Below, piece after piece: positions 24,901-41,900 of a DNA stretch of 54,485 nucleotides (the first letter of the stretch is position 1; each line of letters starts with the position of its first letter). The position numbers were made by a program, and so were the translations under genes. Source of the DNA: Zygnema circumcarinatum (lineage: Eukaryota; Streptophyta; Zygnematophyceae; Zygnematales; Zygnemataceae); NCBI GenBank assembly GCA_037447605.1, contig CM074804.1:2477120-2531604 (forward strand). The letters run 5' to 3'. The notes under the pieces were generated by a model that saw nothing but the letters and a program-made list of their open reading frames with translations, had not been told where the DNA came from and searched no databases.

Positions 24901-25505
24901 GGGTTGGAAGAGGAAGCGGGAGGAAGAGGTGGTGGGGGAGAGAGGGGAGGAGGAGAGGGGAGAGAGGAGAGGGGTTGGAAGAGGAAGCGGGAGGAAGAGG
25001 TGGTGGGGGAGAGAGGGGAGGAGGAGAGGGGAGAGAGGAGAGGGGAGGGGAGAGCATCCACTACCAGGCATACTCAGGCTCCCTGGAATTGGAGTGATGT
25101 GTTGTGTGTTAGAGTAGAATTCAGTTTTGCTGGCTTCGAGGGGAAAGAGGCAGAGGGAGGGAGACGGATTGGCGAGGGATGGTGGGGCGAAGAGAGTGAG
25201 AGAGAGACAAGGAGAGGGGCAGGGGAGGAGAGTGCGGGAGAAAGAGGTGAAAGCAGAGGGAGATGGGGAGAGGGAGAAAGTAGGGAGAGGGAGAGCGATA
25301 AGGGAAAGGGAGGAAAAGTGGGAGAGAGAGAGAGAGCCTCACACTCGTCCTCCTGTTGAGATGATGCAGGTTAGCACTAAGGAAGGGGAAGAGGAATGAG
25401 AGAATCTGCAAGATTCAGTGCTCCCCTTGTCTGCCCGAGGCCGAGGCCGCTTACATTATCACTACAGAGGGCATTGCAGATCCTAAGCCGGGCAACGACG
25501 ATTAA
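21965..25505 (+). CDS. RAD51: RAD51 recombinase
   Basis: This is the nuclear RecA-family recombinase that forms filaments on single-stranded DNA and catalyses strand exchange in homologous recombination. Exons: 21965-22063, 22387-22531, 22898-23008, 23147-23238, 23339-23433, 23544-23657, 23942-24071, 24460-24581 and 25370-25505. All are in phase, giving 347 residues (family about 340). The N-terminus is Gln/Glu-rich, followed by the helix-hairpin-helix region ([33 protein letters not shown]). Walker A is GEYRTGKTQ (usually GEFRTGKTQ) and Walker B is [54 protein letters not shown] and [14 protein letters not shown] are RAD51 rather than DMC1 blocks. Near the C-terminus the common CK.YDSPCLPE reads [14 protein letters not shown], and the tail PKPGNDD is slightly extended. 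A second ATG at 21974 could also be used. RAD51 identity is firm. Confidence 0.95.
24600..25345 (+). repeat. GA-rich intron of RAD51 with 71-bp minisatellite
   Basis: RAD51 intron 8 (24582-25369) is purine-rich on the sense strand. Within it, a 71-bp unit beginning GGTTGGAAGAGGAAGCGGGA occurs three times, at 24831, 24902 and 24973, nearly identically. At 25054-25068 a copy of the last 15 bases around the exon 8 donor appears with one mismatch. Confidence 0.85.
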
Positions 25506-26066
25506 TATTTCCTTTTTTCCCCTTTTTTTTTTTGTACATTCTTCTGTACATCACGTTCAAATTTTTTTCGTCCCTTATTTTTAGGGCTCTATGTGAGTTA
25601 TTGCACCAGAGAGAGAGAGAGGAGAGAGAGAGAATCTGTCGTTTAACGATGGTTGTATTTATGACTGATCAACTATCCTCGACGTATTTAGCAGATTTAC
25701 AGGATGGGGTTGCGTTATTGTCGCTTTATTAATGTTCAGGGGTTAGGAATAAGGATCAGGGCAAAACAATTGTTGAAAAGAGAGAAAACAAAATTGGATT
25801 TTTTTTTTTACAATTGAAACTTGAATCCGCAAAATTCTTCCTCCCTATCTCGCTATCGTACAATTCTCAGCTTCTAATAGTCCAACTCAAATCGACCTTC
25901 CGCCTTTTTCCGGATGATCAATTTTTTATCAAAACCTTCAAAATCTTCCAACGTCACATCCCTGTCCTCACTATGCTGTACATTCCCCTCAACAAAATGA
26001 AGAAAATTCCATTTCAGCCGTCAACAGTATATGCATACAAACATTGTCATATTTCTACTTCAAACT
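25506..26066. other. convergent 3' flank of RAD51 and LEA genes
   Basis: AT-rich sequence without a recognisable gene. Confidence 0.6.
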
Positions 26067-27581
<1,515 letters not shown>

Positions 27582-27598
27582 GGCGGAGGCTGCGTTTT

Positions 27599-27734
<136 letters not shown>

Positions 27735-27806
27735 TTTGGATGAAAGTCAAAAACCGGCGGACGTTATGTATGGCGCAGTGGAAGGACGATGGCTTTCCTC
27801 CCTCGC

Positions 27807-27912
27807 CACGTGGCGCCCTCTGCGCGTCGCTCGGTTCCATGCCGCACTACGAGCCACGTGGCGGAATTTCTGGCATTTATGCCACGTGGATAATGTTTTG
27901 CCACGTGGCATG
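27807..27912 (-). promoter_or_regulatory. dense ABRE/G-box cluster of the LEA-like gene
   Basis: CACGTG occurs at 27807, 27855, 27883 and 27902, all embedded in GCCACGTGG, with a related GCCATGTGGC at 27923. Spacings are 48, 28 and 19 bases. In land plants ACGTGGC is the core of the ABA-responsive element of LEA genes, so the context fits. Activity is inferred. The region 27735-28071 shows no gene. Confidence 0.6.
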
Positions 27913-28104
27913 ATGCGCAACGGCCATGTGGCAAAGTCGTACACAAAATGTCGCGGCTCTGCCACATCGCGCTGACGTATGCAGAATCTGAAACTGTTCG
28001 TACGGTCTTCAGCTGAGGTACACTCGCCGTACGGTACGAGCCGTACGACGGGGCAGGTGGTGCGCGGAGCACCATGGTGAACGTAGCGAGCGCTTCAGCG
28101 GCCG

Positions 28105-28408
28105 GCGCTTCCCTCGACTTCCTCGTTTGCTCGTCAGATCCTCCCTCCCTCCCGAGCCTTTCCTTCGCAAGTTTTGCAGCCATGTAGCACTGCTACAAAG
28201 GTAGCTGGGCGAGAGCATGATCTCCCTGCTATAACCATCCACTATCTTCGCCTTTACGCTGCTAACAGCAAAGAGGAATCTGCAAGGGCAAGAAAACACT
28301 TACTTGGAGGTGATTCTATGCACGTCAGTTCGCCAGTTGTTGATTCGTGCTTTTGGTTTTCGACTAAGGCTAACCATTTCGATATGTTATTGTTATACCA
28401 ACTTGCTT
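28105..28408 (+). repeat. inverted duplication, arm A
   Basis: This sequence is repeated in reverse complement at 28746-29070. The last 90 bases differ at about eleven positions; the first part aligns with several small gaps. It begins GCGCTTCC.TCGACTTCCT and ends TTGTTATACCAACTTGCT. Confidence 0.85.
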
Positions 28409-29659
28409 TTGGGCTCGCTTTTTTCAGGATTGGATTGGGGGCCTTTTTGTTTCCGTGATTCATGAAGCCGTAAAGGGAGAGTTTGTGCCTGCTCGCTCAA
28501 AGCTGAATGAATTACTGCAAAGAAATGGAAGGTGAGTGTTGGATCCTGAAGACCTCGGAATGCCCAAATATCAGGAGCCTACAGCAAGGTTAGCTCCTCT
28601 TTGCGCTTACAGTCCTATCTGCATTATTGCATTTCCCCTTAATGTACAACGTGGATTCAGGGTTAGGGTTAGGGTTCAGGGGGAGGGTTCGGGTTAGGGT
28701 TAGGGTAAGGGTTTGTATATGTATGCTCGAAGAAACGACAAACGTAAGCAAGTTGTTATAACAATAACTTATTGAAATGGTTAGCTTTAGTCCAAAACTA
28801 AAAACACGAATCAATAACTGGCAAACTGACGTGCATATAATAATCATCTGCAGGTGTTCTCTCGCCCTTGTAGATTCCCCTTTGTTGTTTGCAACGAAAA
28901 GGCAAAGATGATGGATAGTTCTGACAAGAAGATCATGCACTTCAAGGATGAAACATCCTCTGGCTACCTTAGCAGTTCTGTAAGCCTCCACCTTGGCTGC
29001 AAAACTTGCGAAGGAAGGGCTCTGGAGGAAGGGGCTGATGAGCAATCGAGGGAGGAAGTCGAAGGAAGCGCATTCTGTAGCGGTCTCTAGGGGAATTTTT
29101 GGTGGAAGCAGTGGGAGGTGCCTTTATGGGGAGGGGGAAGGAGAACGAGTTCACGCCTGCTGTAAGACCGTGAACAGGTGAGTGGAGAATTGCACCTCCG
29201 CTGACTTTTTAGCAGTTGGGGGAGGGGGAGAGTGAGAGGAAGATGGGGGGGGTGGGGCGCGAGAGAGAAACTGCAGGGAGAAGTGTTATGAAAAGGGAAG
29301 GGGGGGAGAGGGAGAGAGAGAGAGAGAGAAATAGAGAGAGAGAAAGAGGGAGAAAAAGAGGGAGACCTTACACAGACATAAGCACAGGTTAATTTGATAA
29401 TGATGATGATGGTGGTGGGAGACTCTCGTTCTCGCTTTCTCTCTCTCGCCCTCTCTCGCTCTCTCTCTTATGATTTCATCTCATAGATAATGGGCATAAT
29501 GTTGGGATTCAGGAGAATCTGAGCCGAGAGCTGAATAGAATGCGGGTCTATCGGGAAAAATCGGCTCCCCGCAATCGTCAGGGGAGTTTGAGTGGTGGAG
29601 CGGAGAATTCGTCAGAAAGGGCGGAAGGGTGGAATCCGGATGAAGCTTTGGATAGGTGA
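28105..29659 (+). CDS. gene of unknown function, incomplete exon model
   Basis: Three coding segments with good splice signals suggest one plus-strand gene. Segment 1 is a short exon ending at about 28309 (RNLQGQENTYLE before GTGATT). Segment 2 is 28428-28531 (DWIGGLFVSVIHEAVKGEFV...LLQRNG, ending in phase 2 before GTGAGT). Segment 3 is 29513-29659 (ENLSRELNRMRVYREKSAPR..., ending TGA). Segments 1 and 2 join in phase; 2 and 3 do not, so an exon between them is missing or one of the calls is wrong. An ATG at 28072 opens a Ser/Ala-rich stretch that could be a plastid presequence but meets a stop at the start of arm A's homologous region. I do not recognise the family. The inverted duplication lies across this gene, with arm B in its presumed intron. 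Confidence 0.35.
28658..28716 (+). repeat. short TTAGGG array
   Basis: About seven TTAGGG-like units lie in the spacer between the two inverted arms. Confidence 0.85.
28746..29070 (-). repeat. inverted duplication, arm B
   Basis: This is the reverse-complement copy of 28105-28408. In the frame used by segment 1 it encodes a near-identical stretch (FAFSLQTTKGNLQGRENTC against FAFTLLTAKRNLQGQENTY), and it retains a clean TTCTTGTCAG acceptor that is destroyed in arm A. It therefore looks like an exon with its flanking intron, now lying antisense. Confidence 0.8.
29220..29480 (+). repeat. GA/CT-rich low-complexity intron sequence
   Basis: Purine-rich sequence (GAGAGA, GGGGGA), then ATGATGATGGTGG, then a CT-rich tract leading to the acceptor at 29512. 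No gene was seen. Confidence 0.7.
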
Positions 29660-30984
29660 AGCTTTGCCGGCACTGCACAGCGCTGCATGTGTGATGCTAC
29701 TGCAGAATAAGGAGTCTTGCAAAGGCAGAAATTTGAAGGACGAGCTGGTTAGCCGTAAGGGATCAGAGCGTACTTTTTCTTTGATTGAGTTGCCCCCCTT
29801 ACTTTGCTCACGAGTTTTTTGATTTTGTGTTCGTTGTTTGAAATAACCGGTGCTTAAAATACATAAAGTCTAGATTCCTAAGTTGGAGATATCAGAGTAA
29901 CACGTGGTCTATTCCAATAGCTTGCTGGGACAAGCAAGCCTTCTCTCGCCATTTTCAAAGGTTGGCTTCATCCTCGCGCCTTAAACCCGAATTGCGATTT
30001 ACGAATGGTTTCATGATCAAGCTTTGTCCCCACACACGCCTTCGCTTACAAACAAAAACTGCAAATCAGTTGCAGGTACAGGTACGGTTGCAAAACGTCA
30101 GGGGATCAAAACTGGGTTTTGCCAGTTCCAATGTGATTACGACGGATGTGTGGCGTAATTCAGACCAGGCTCTCTTTCAGGTCAAGTACTGTTAGGCAAT
30201 GGCTGCTAGCCAATGGTTGTCAGCAATGGCAGCTATAGTTCCGAACCACCACCAACGGTTGGCTAAGCTTGCAGGAACTTCCCTCGGCCACTGCCAACGG
30301 TTTGCATTGGAAACTGGAAGCTAGCCACGGGCAAGATTGTCAACTTTTTTTTTTTTTTTTTTTTTTGGCCCGCGAGTCGCTTGCCGCGTCACACAGTACG
30401 TACAGTGAGGGGTCCGCAATTGCTCGGCAGGATACGACGGCCCGGCTCGCCCCGAGCAAGATCTGGCTCGGCCATCGTCCGTACAATCTCGATCCCAACC
30501 CGGCTCGTCTCGTACCGATGAGTGATGATGACTCGGCTCCATTCCAGCACGCAGTGAGTCAAGCTCAAGCCCAAACTGTACGAAGATGTCCCGAGCCATA
30601 TCTTGCTCGAGCATAACCAAGCATTGCTCGGCCGCGTCTGATCCATCTCCCGCTCGGTCCGGTCCTCCCTCTCTCCCCCCTCCCCCTTCTCCCTCTCCCT
30701 CCATCCCCATGCATGCATGCCAACACCCCCCCATGGTCGCAATGCCATCATCCAAAGCCCATTGAAGCATCCAACTTCGTCCTTCAATCTTAAAAAACAC
30801 GACACATGATTTGCCTATGTCCTACGTCACACACAAACACGCAATACCTTATCATCGTACACGCGAGCCCAAAATTGTACACTATGTAACTCACTCCCCT
30901 CCCGGCCCCCTTCCCCTCCTCTCTCCTTCTCTCCCTCCCTCTCCCACTCTCTCTCCCTCTCCCTCTCCCTCTCCCTCCCTCGCC
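29660..30984. other. gene-free stretch before the APX 3' end
   Basis: No recognisable gene. It contains a poly(T) run of about 23 bases at 30344-30366, GCTCGGCC-rich sequence at 30420-30660, a CATGCATGCATGC palindromic stretch near 30710 and CT-rich sequence up to the APX stop. The poly(T) followed by about 300 bases of distinct composition could be an old retroposed copy on the minus strand, but no A/B boxes or target duplication were found. Confidence 0.5.
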
Positions 30985-36101
<5,117 letters not shown>

Positions 36102-36949
36102 GGCTGTCTGCTTGCCTTCTTCGCCTGCGAGCGAGGGCCCGGGGAAGGAGGGGGAGCCTTTGTAAGGGCGGGGGGTGGAAATGGGGTATGCGCGCCAACA
36201 AATGGGGCCGAAAAATAGGGTTTAGGCCCTTGCAACACGTGGCTGATGTTGATTGGGTGGCGGAGACGTGAACCAATAGGGAGTGGCGAGCACTGTTAAA
36301 TGATTTCTTAGATTTTGGTAATTTTCGTTTTGGAAAATAAGGAAAATGGACGAGATTGGCCAATGTTTGTTCGCCATGTCATCAATGACTTCACGTGACA
36401 CATTCTGATTCGCTGTTTTTGACAGAGTTTTCGAGGCACTTGGAGAAAACCAAATGGCGCTAGAAAGAATTCCCGGTGGAATATTTGGATTAGGACGTGC
36501 TTGTTTCAGCCAGTCCTCGGAAGCCGTGACACGCGCGACTAGATACTTGTACGGAGAACCGCCACGTGGACAGAGTTCGCGGGACTCCGCGAAGGCTCTC
36601 GAAAGCTGTGCTGTTAGCGAGGTACAGAGTCGTCATCGTACGTCATGGATGACGTGGCGCACGGTCATTGGCCGAAAACAGCGAAAACTTTGCCTCCACG
36701 CGAAGGAAAGCGCCACGTCAGCAAACTAACCCTCCACCAATCACATCGTCGCATGTCAAGTGCACATCCGAGAGGTCCGCCGTTCGATTCGCGCCACGTC
36801 CCTGGCCTACTCCCCGGACGGAGCCTACTCGGAGACGTCGACCGTTCCATGCCCATAAATACCATTGCGCGGATTTTGAAACTGCCTCCGCTCCGTTTTA
36901 CGCTCTCTCCTTCCAGGCGCCCTCCCTCCCTCCTTCAGCTGAGCTATCC
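36102..36949. promoter_or_regulatory. bidirectional tAPX/DNL zinc-finger promoter region
   Basis: The two plastid-protein genes start 849 bases apart on opposite strands. CACGTG occurs at 36236, 36392 and 36563, and further ACGTGGC/GCCACGTC cores lie at about 36650, 36710 and 36792. A CATAAATA TATA-like box at 36854 lies 96 bases before the DNL gene start. No other gene was seen. Confidence 0.5.
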
Positions 36950-38193
36950 ATGGCGGCCATGGCGGCCTCGTCCTCAGCTTCCACTCTTACCTTCTCCGCA
37001 TTTCAGAGGATCTCAAACAGGGGAAAGGAGCCGCGAAGCTTCTTTCCTTCGCTCGCAGTAAACCGGAGCGCATGGAACGGGTGTTCCGTAGAACTGTCGA
37101 ACGGAAAGGCGCTCACAGGGAGCGGGTCTGTGGGGGGGAGGAGAAAGAGGAGGGGCCCTGTCTTTCAGCTGCGGGCGGAGACGGATAGAGGTGCTATCAT
37201 TATTCAGGGTTCGAAAATTAGGTTTTCTACAAATAGTTCTGTTTTTAATTTTCGAGGTTAAGAAAGACATTTTAAAAATGTTAGGAAGTTTAAAACTTGG
37301 CAACTTTGGTTTTCAAAAACACTTAAGTATATTTTTTTCCGTTTTTCAACAATGCAAATCTCGAGAAGTTTTTAAAGCTTTGTTCAGTAGGTGTCAAATA
37401 TGTTTTCATGTTTAATTGACTAATATTTCGCAATTTTAATTCATATGGAAATAAATACAGTATCAAGTAACAGAGTACATGCTGTAGAGTCATCGTGCCA
37501 TTTGTTTCTGCAGACGAGAGTGATGTATCGAGCTCGACGAATGATGCGGAAGGCGAGATTGAGGTTGGAGGAAATGATGCAGCTGCTGTGCAGGTATCTC
37601 CTTGTCACCCCTTCTGTTTTTCCCCCTCCCCCTCCCCCTCCCCCTCTCCCTCTCTTTCGCTGTCTCCGCTTCATTCCTAGTTTCATCTGCTTCCTATCCC
37701 TTCTCTTCTCCTTTTTGCTCCTCGTCCTTCTCCCTTCCCCCGTTCTTTCTCCCTCTCCCTTCATCCCTTCTTCCCCCCCTTCCCTCCTTCCACACTGTTC
37801 CTGCCTTTGCTCCCCCGCCCTTCGAATTACCTCTCGCTTTTCGCCCATGCAAATGCTAAATCAACAGAAGTCAAAACCTAATTTCATTTTCTTAGCTACT
37901 TTTTTTTCTGTTAATCCAATCACATGAATGTTTGTGTTTAACAGATTCCCTTGCAACTGCCCCGCCGTTCCGCCCAACTGTCCTTCACATGTAACCTCTG
38001 CGGGGTGAGGTCGACCCGAATGGTGAATCCGCACGCGATCGCTTCCGGAACGGTTTTCGTGCAGTGTGCAGGATGCGAAAGGTATCATCAAATTGTGGAT
38101 AATTTGGGGCTAATTGAGGAATATAATTTCAAAAAGGAAGCTGAATTAGAGCGGCAATTTGAAGCTTCGCCCGATGTTAGGGACAATTTATGA
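36950..38193 (+). CDS. DNL-type zinc-finger protein, probably plastid (Hep1/Tim15 family)
   Basis: This is a small organelle zinc protein of 189 residues. Relatives (Hep1/Zim17 in mitochondria, ZR proteins in chloroplasts) keep Hsp70 chaperones soluble. Exons: 36950-37190, 37514-37593 and 37945-38193, in phase. Residues 1 to about 80 are Ser/Ala/Arg-rich without early acidic residues, fitting a chloroplast transit peptide (MAAMAASSSASTLTFSAFQ). An acidic linker follows. The zinc ribbon has FTCNLCGVRSTR and VQCAGCERYH, giving two CxxC pairs, then QIVDNLG, the DNL signature. The C-terminal tail is helical and charged, longer than in yeast. Divergent from tAPX, so both may share the intergenic promoter. 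Confidence 0.9.
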
Positions 38194-38940
38194 TTTACTG
38201 ATAATTTTTTAATTGGTTTAGGTGGGGAGTTGAGTTAGGGTGTTCTATCAACACTGTAATTCTTTCTTTGCCGAAAGTGATATTTTTTTGGGTGTTCCGA
38301 TCGCTTTTGTGAATAGAAACAGGTAGACTTTAAATTTAGCCTCAAAGAAATAAAAGCCAACAACAAGACATAAGAAGCAGCGGGGTGCAAACCTTTTGAA
38401 ACCTTATGCAATTTTGCATTTCACCATTTTCGAGATTGGCACAAACAGTAGCACAGGGAAAAAGTGGTGAAATTTTTTGTCGAGTAAATACACATTCGTC
38501 ACGGTCATCACATAAATAATTCTTTAAAACGGTAACATCTGAAATACAACAAAGAAGTAATCGCCGAACATTTCGTCCCTCTCAAAAAATCAGTACTGTA
38601 TCTACAGAGAAGCTTCCAAAATTCTGTGGCCTCAAAAAGACCCCCCCCCCCCATGCCGTTTATTTCCATATTAAATAACAATCTATTCTTAATAATAAAT
38701 TACGAACCTTTGAGGAGCAGGATTTTCCCCCTCCCCACCCCGTTTTTTTTCTATTCCATTTTATAACTGTAGTATATAAGAAGAGAAGTTCTTGCATTTA
38801 TTCCCGAGAGCTTTGCAGTGACGAAATCAGGGCTTTCTCAATCTCGGAGCCCTATAGTCATAAATGAAACTGGGTTGTAAAAAAGGGAAATGACCCCGGA
38901 AAATGGGCATTTGGAAGAGCTGCTTAATGTAGGAGGGCTA
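38194..38940. other. convergent 3' flank of DNL and PAN-hinge genes
   Basis: AT-rich sequence without a gene. A C-homopolymer run lies at 38641-38652. Confidence 0.6.
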
Positions 38941-41900
38941 TTAGCAGGCGATCCACGAATTGACGGCAAAATTGAGTGTTGGGGCAGTCATCTCATACTT
39001 TAGCCAGCAGAGTCCTTTAGAGGGGCTCCGTGTGAATCCCTTACATGTGGACGACCAGCTGCAGACTTCGGCACAACTCTGATCGGTGCCAAGAGATCGG
39101 CCATAGTCGTGTCCCTTATAGTCGGTGTTGGGAGCAAAGGCGTAGCCAGGAATGATGCTACCGCAAGAAGCTGCATGAGGGAGAGAGAGGGAGAGCGAGA
39201 GAGAGGAAGATGAGTCAGTTTCTGAAATGGGTTCCGGACGAAAGTGTCAAAACCGACCTTTGAAGTGGGTTCACTAAAAAAAAAACTGGAAACTAAGGTG
39301 AGTGAGTGAGCAAACAGGAGGCGGAGGGTGAGGTGAGAAGCTTACACAAAGGAGGAGCTGCGGCCGGAGGGGCTGGGGGACTTGGGGGAGGGAGAGGGGA
39401 GGGGGGGGGAGAAGGAGGGTTGGGAGGAGGAGGAGGCCGAGGAGGAGGAGGTCGAGGAGGAGGAGGAGGAGAAAGTGGAGGGGGAGGAGGGGGGGAGGGA
39501 GGTCGAGGAGGTGGAGATTGAGGAGAAAGAGGAGGGTGAGGAGGGGGGGAGTGAGGTCGAGAAGGTGGAGATTGAGGAGAAAGAGGAGGGGGAGGAGGAG
39601 GGGAGGGAGGTCGAGGAGGAGGAGGTCGAGGAGGAGGAGATTGAGGAGGAGGAGAAGGAGGAGAAAGAGGAGAACGAGGGGGGGGAGGAGGGGGGGAGGG
39701 AGGTCGAGGAGGAGGAGGTCGAGGAGGAGGAGATTGAGGAGGAGGAGAAGGAGGAGGAGAAGGAGGGGGGGAGGGAGGTCGAGGAGGAGGTCGAGGAGAG
39801 GGAGCGTGAGAAGAGGGAGCGGGAGGAGAGGGGAAGAGAGGGGAGAGAGGTCGACCAGGTGGAGGTCGACGAGTGGGAGCGGGAGAGGGAGGAGCAGCAT
39901 AAGGGACGACAAGTCGATCGACCGGAGGCGGGGGAGAGGGAGGAGGGGAGTCTGGGGGAGGGCGGGGAGGAGGTGAAGGAGGAGAAGGAGGAGGAGGAGC
40001 GAGAGAGCTGCATATGACGTAGGAGTCGCCGTCATTGGCTACTGGCACTCCCTTCGGCTCTCCCTTCAAGTAGCATCCCTTGCCGCGGAATACAAATCCG
40101 AAGCAGCCGGTCTGATTTGCGCACATCTGAACGCACTGCTGGGGCGTCCTTGGCTGCGAAAATTGGCCCAAGTTGGGTTGGCCTTTCCAGTAAGTCAGGG
40201 CCGGGGCAAAAAGGTAATTCGGAAAAAGCCGGCCGCACGCCTCTGCATTTGTCACACAGGCAGTTGCTTCAGTATTTCGTAGAGATTTTCGCTTTATTTG
40301 GTAGAGGTTTGTTTGGACGTGAATGTTTTAAAATTTAATATCAATCTCATCATCATCATTCTCAAGGTGTGGATATGAATCAACTGACCTGGAGGAGGAG
40401 GGGGAGATGGAGGCGACGGAGGAGGCGAGGGAGGTGGAGGAGGAGAGGGAGGGGAAGGAGGAGATGGAGGAGGAGGACTTGGAGGGGGGGGAGAGGGAGG
40501 AGGAGGTCTTGGAGGAGGAGGAGAGATAGATGTGCAGATGACATATGAGTCTCCGGCATCCCCTCCGGGAAGTCCTTTTGGCTCTCCCTTCATAGTGCAG
40601 CCCTTATTTCGGTAATAGAATCCGAAGCAGCCGGGAGTTGAAGCGCAAATTTCAACGCATTGTTGGGGGGACTTGTTGGGTGTAAAATTAAATGTTTCGG
40701 GTAGGCGCTTCCAGTAGCTCGTCTTTGGTGCAAAGAAATAGTTCGGGAAAAGGCGTCCGCATGTCTCTGCATAATGATAAAATAACATGACATCAAACCC
40801 CCGCAAAATGCTTGATTTGATAGTAATTTGTATGGACGTGAATGTTTAAAATTTAATATCACTTTATACTATCATCGTCATCATTCGCAAGGTATGGAGA
40901 AGAATCAACTGACCTGGAGGAGGAGGGGGCGATGGAGGCGGCGGAGGAGGCGAGGGAGGTGGAGGAGGAGAGGGAGGGGAGGGAGGAGAGGGAGGAGAGG
41001 GAGGAGGAGGACTTGGAGGGGGGGGGGAGGGAGGAGGGGAGGGAGGAGGAGGAGGAGAAATCGATGTGCAGACAACATATGAGTCTCCGGCATCCCCTCC
41101 GGGAAGTCCTTTTGGCTCTCCCTTCATAGTGCAGCCCTTATTTCGGTAGTAGAATCCAAAACAGCCGGGAGTTGAAACGCAAATTTCAACGCATTGCTGG
41201 GGGGACTTGTTGGCTGTATAATTAAATGTTTCTGGTAGGCGCTTCCAGTAGCTCGTCTTTGGGGCAAAGAAATAGTTCGGAAAAAGGCGTCCGCATGTCT
41301 CTGCATAATGTGGAAAGACAACACATCATCAGTGTCATCACTCACTACCTCCATCGTTACCACCCTCTCTAGCATCAACATCATCACTACCACCATAAGA
41401 ACCATCGTTCGTGAACTGACCCGGAGGAGGAGGCGGAGACGGAGGCGGCGATGGTGGCGGCGGAGGCGAAGGAGGAGGTGGAGGAGAGGGAGGGGGGGGA
41501 GGAGAGGGCGGAGGAGAAGGGGGAGGGGGTGGAGAGGGAGGTGGGGAGGGAGGAGGAGGGGGAGAAATGGATGCGCACAAAACGTACGAGTCTCCACTAT
41601 TGGATACCGGCACTCCCATGGGAGCCCCCTTCAAAACACACCCCCTGTTTCTCCGCAGAAATCCGAAACATCCGACGGTGGAGGAGCACAAGTCAACGCA
41701 TTCCTGCAGCGATTTGTTGTCTACAAAGGGCATTAAGTCCGCCACTCGCTGCCAATAATTCATCTTAGGAGCAAAAAAGTAGTTCGGAAATACGCGTCCG
41801 CAAAATTCTGCGCACAGGAAAGAATATAAAATTAGTAAAAAGTAAAACGTCAGAGTATAAATTATCAACTTTCTGTAAGCGTTAAAGCCTTAAACCTCGT

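Noticed and set aside
24486-25071. Repetitive Pro/Ser/Leu open frames opposite RAD51 intron 8
   Set aside because: They are translations of the 71-bp purine minisatellite.
21965-25505. DMC1 considered for the RecA-family gene
   Set aside because: [30 protein letters not shown] and the HASTTR block are RAD51-type. DMC1 has FRSGKTQ.AHT, VDSI.ALFR and HA.TVR forms.
30344-30660. Poly(T) followed by 300 bases, considered as a reverse-oriented SINE
   Set aside because: No A/B box, no target-site duplication and no second copy in the window. Homopolymer runs are frequent in this DNA.
39342-40017. Long open frames overlapping the proline hinge (Ser-, Leu- or Glu-rich)
   Set aside because: These are frame shadows of the CCT/CCC/TCT codons of the PAN-hinge gene, whose frame is fixed by the flanking cysteine modules and phase-1 junctions.
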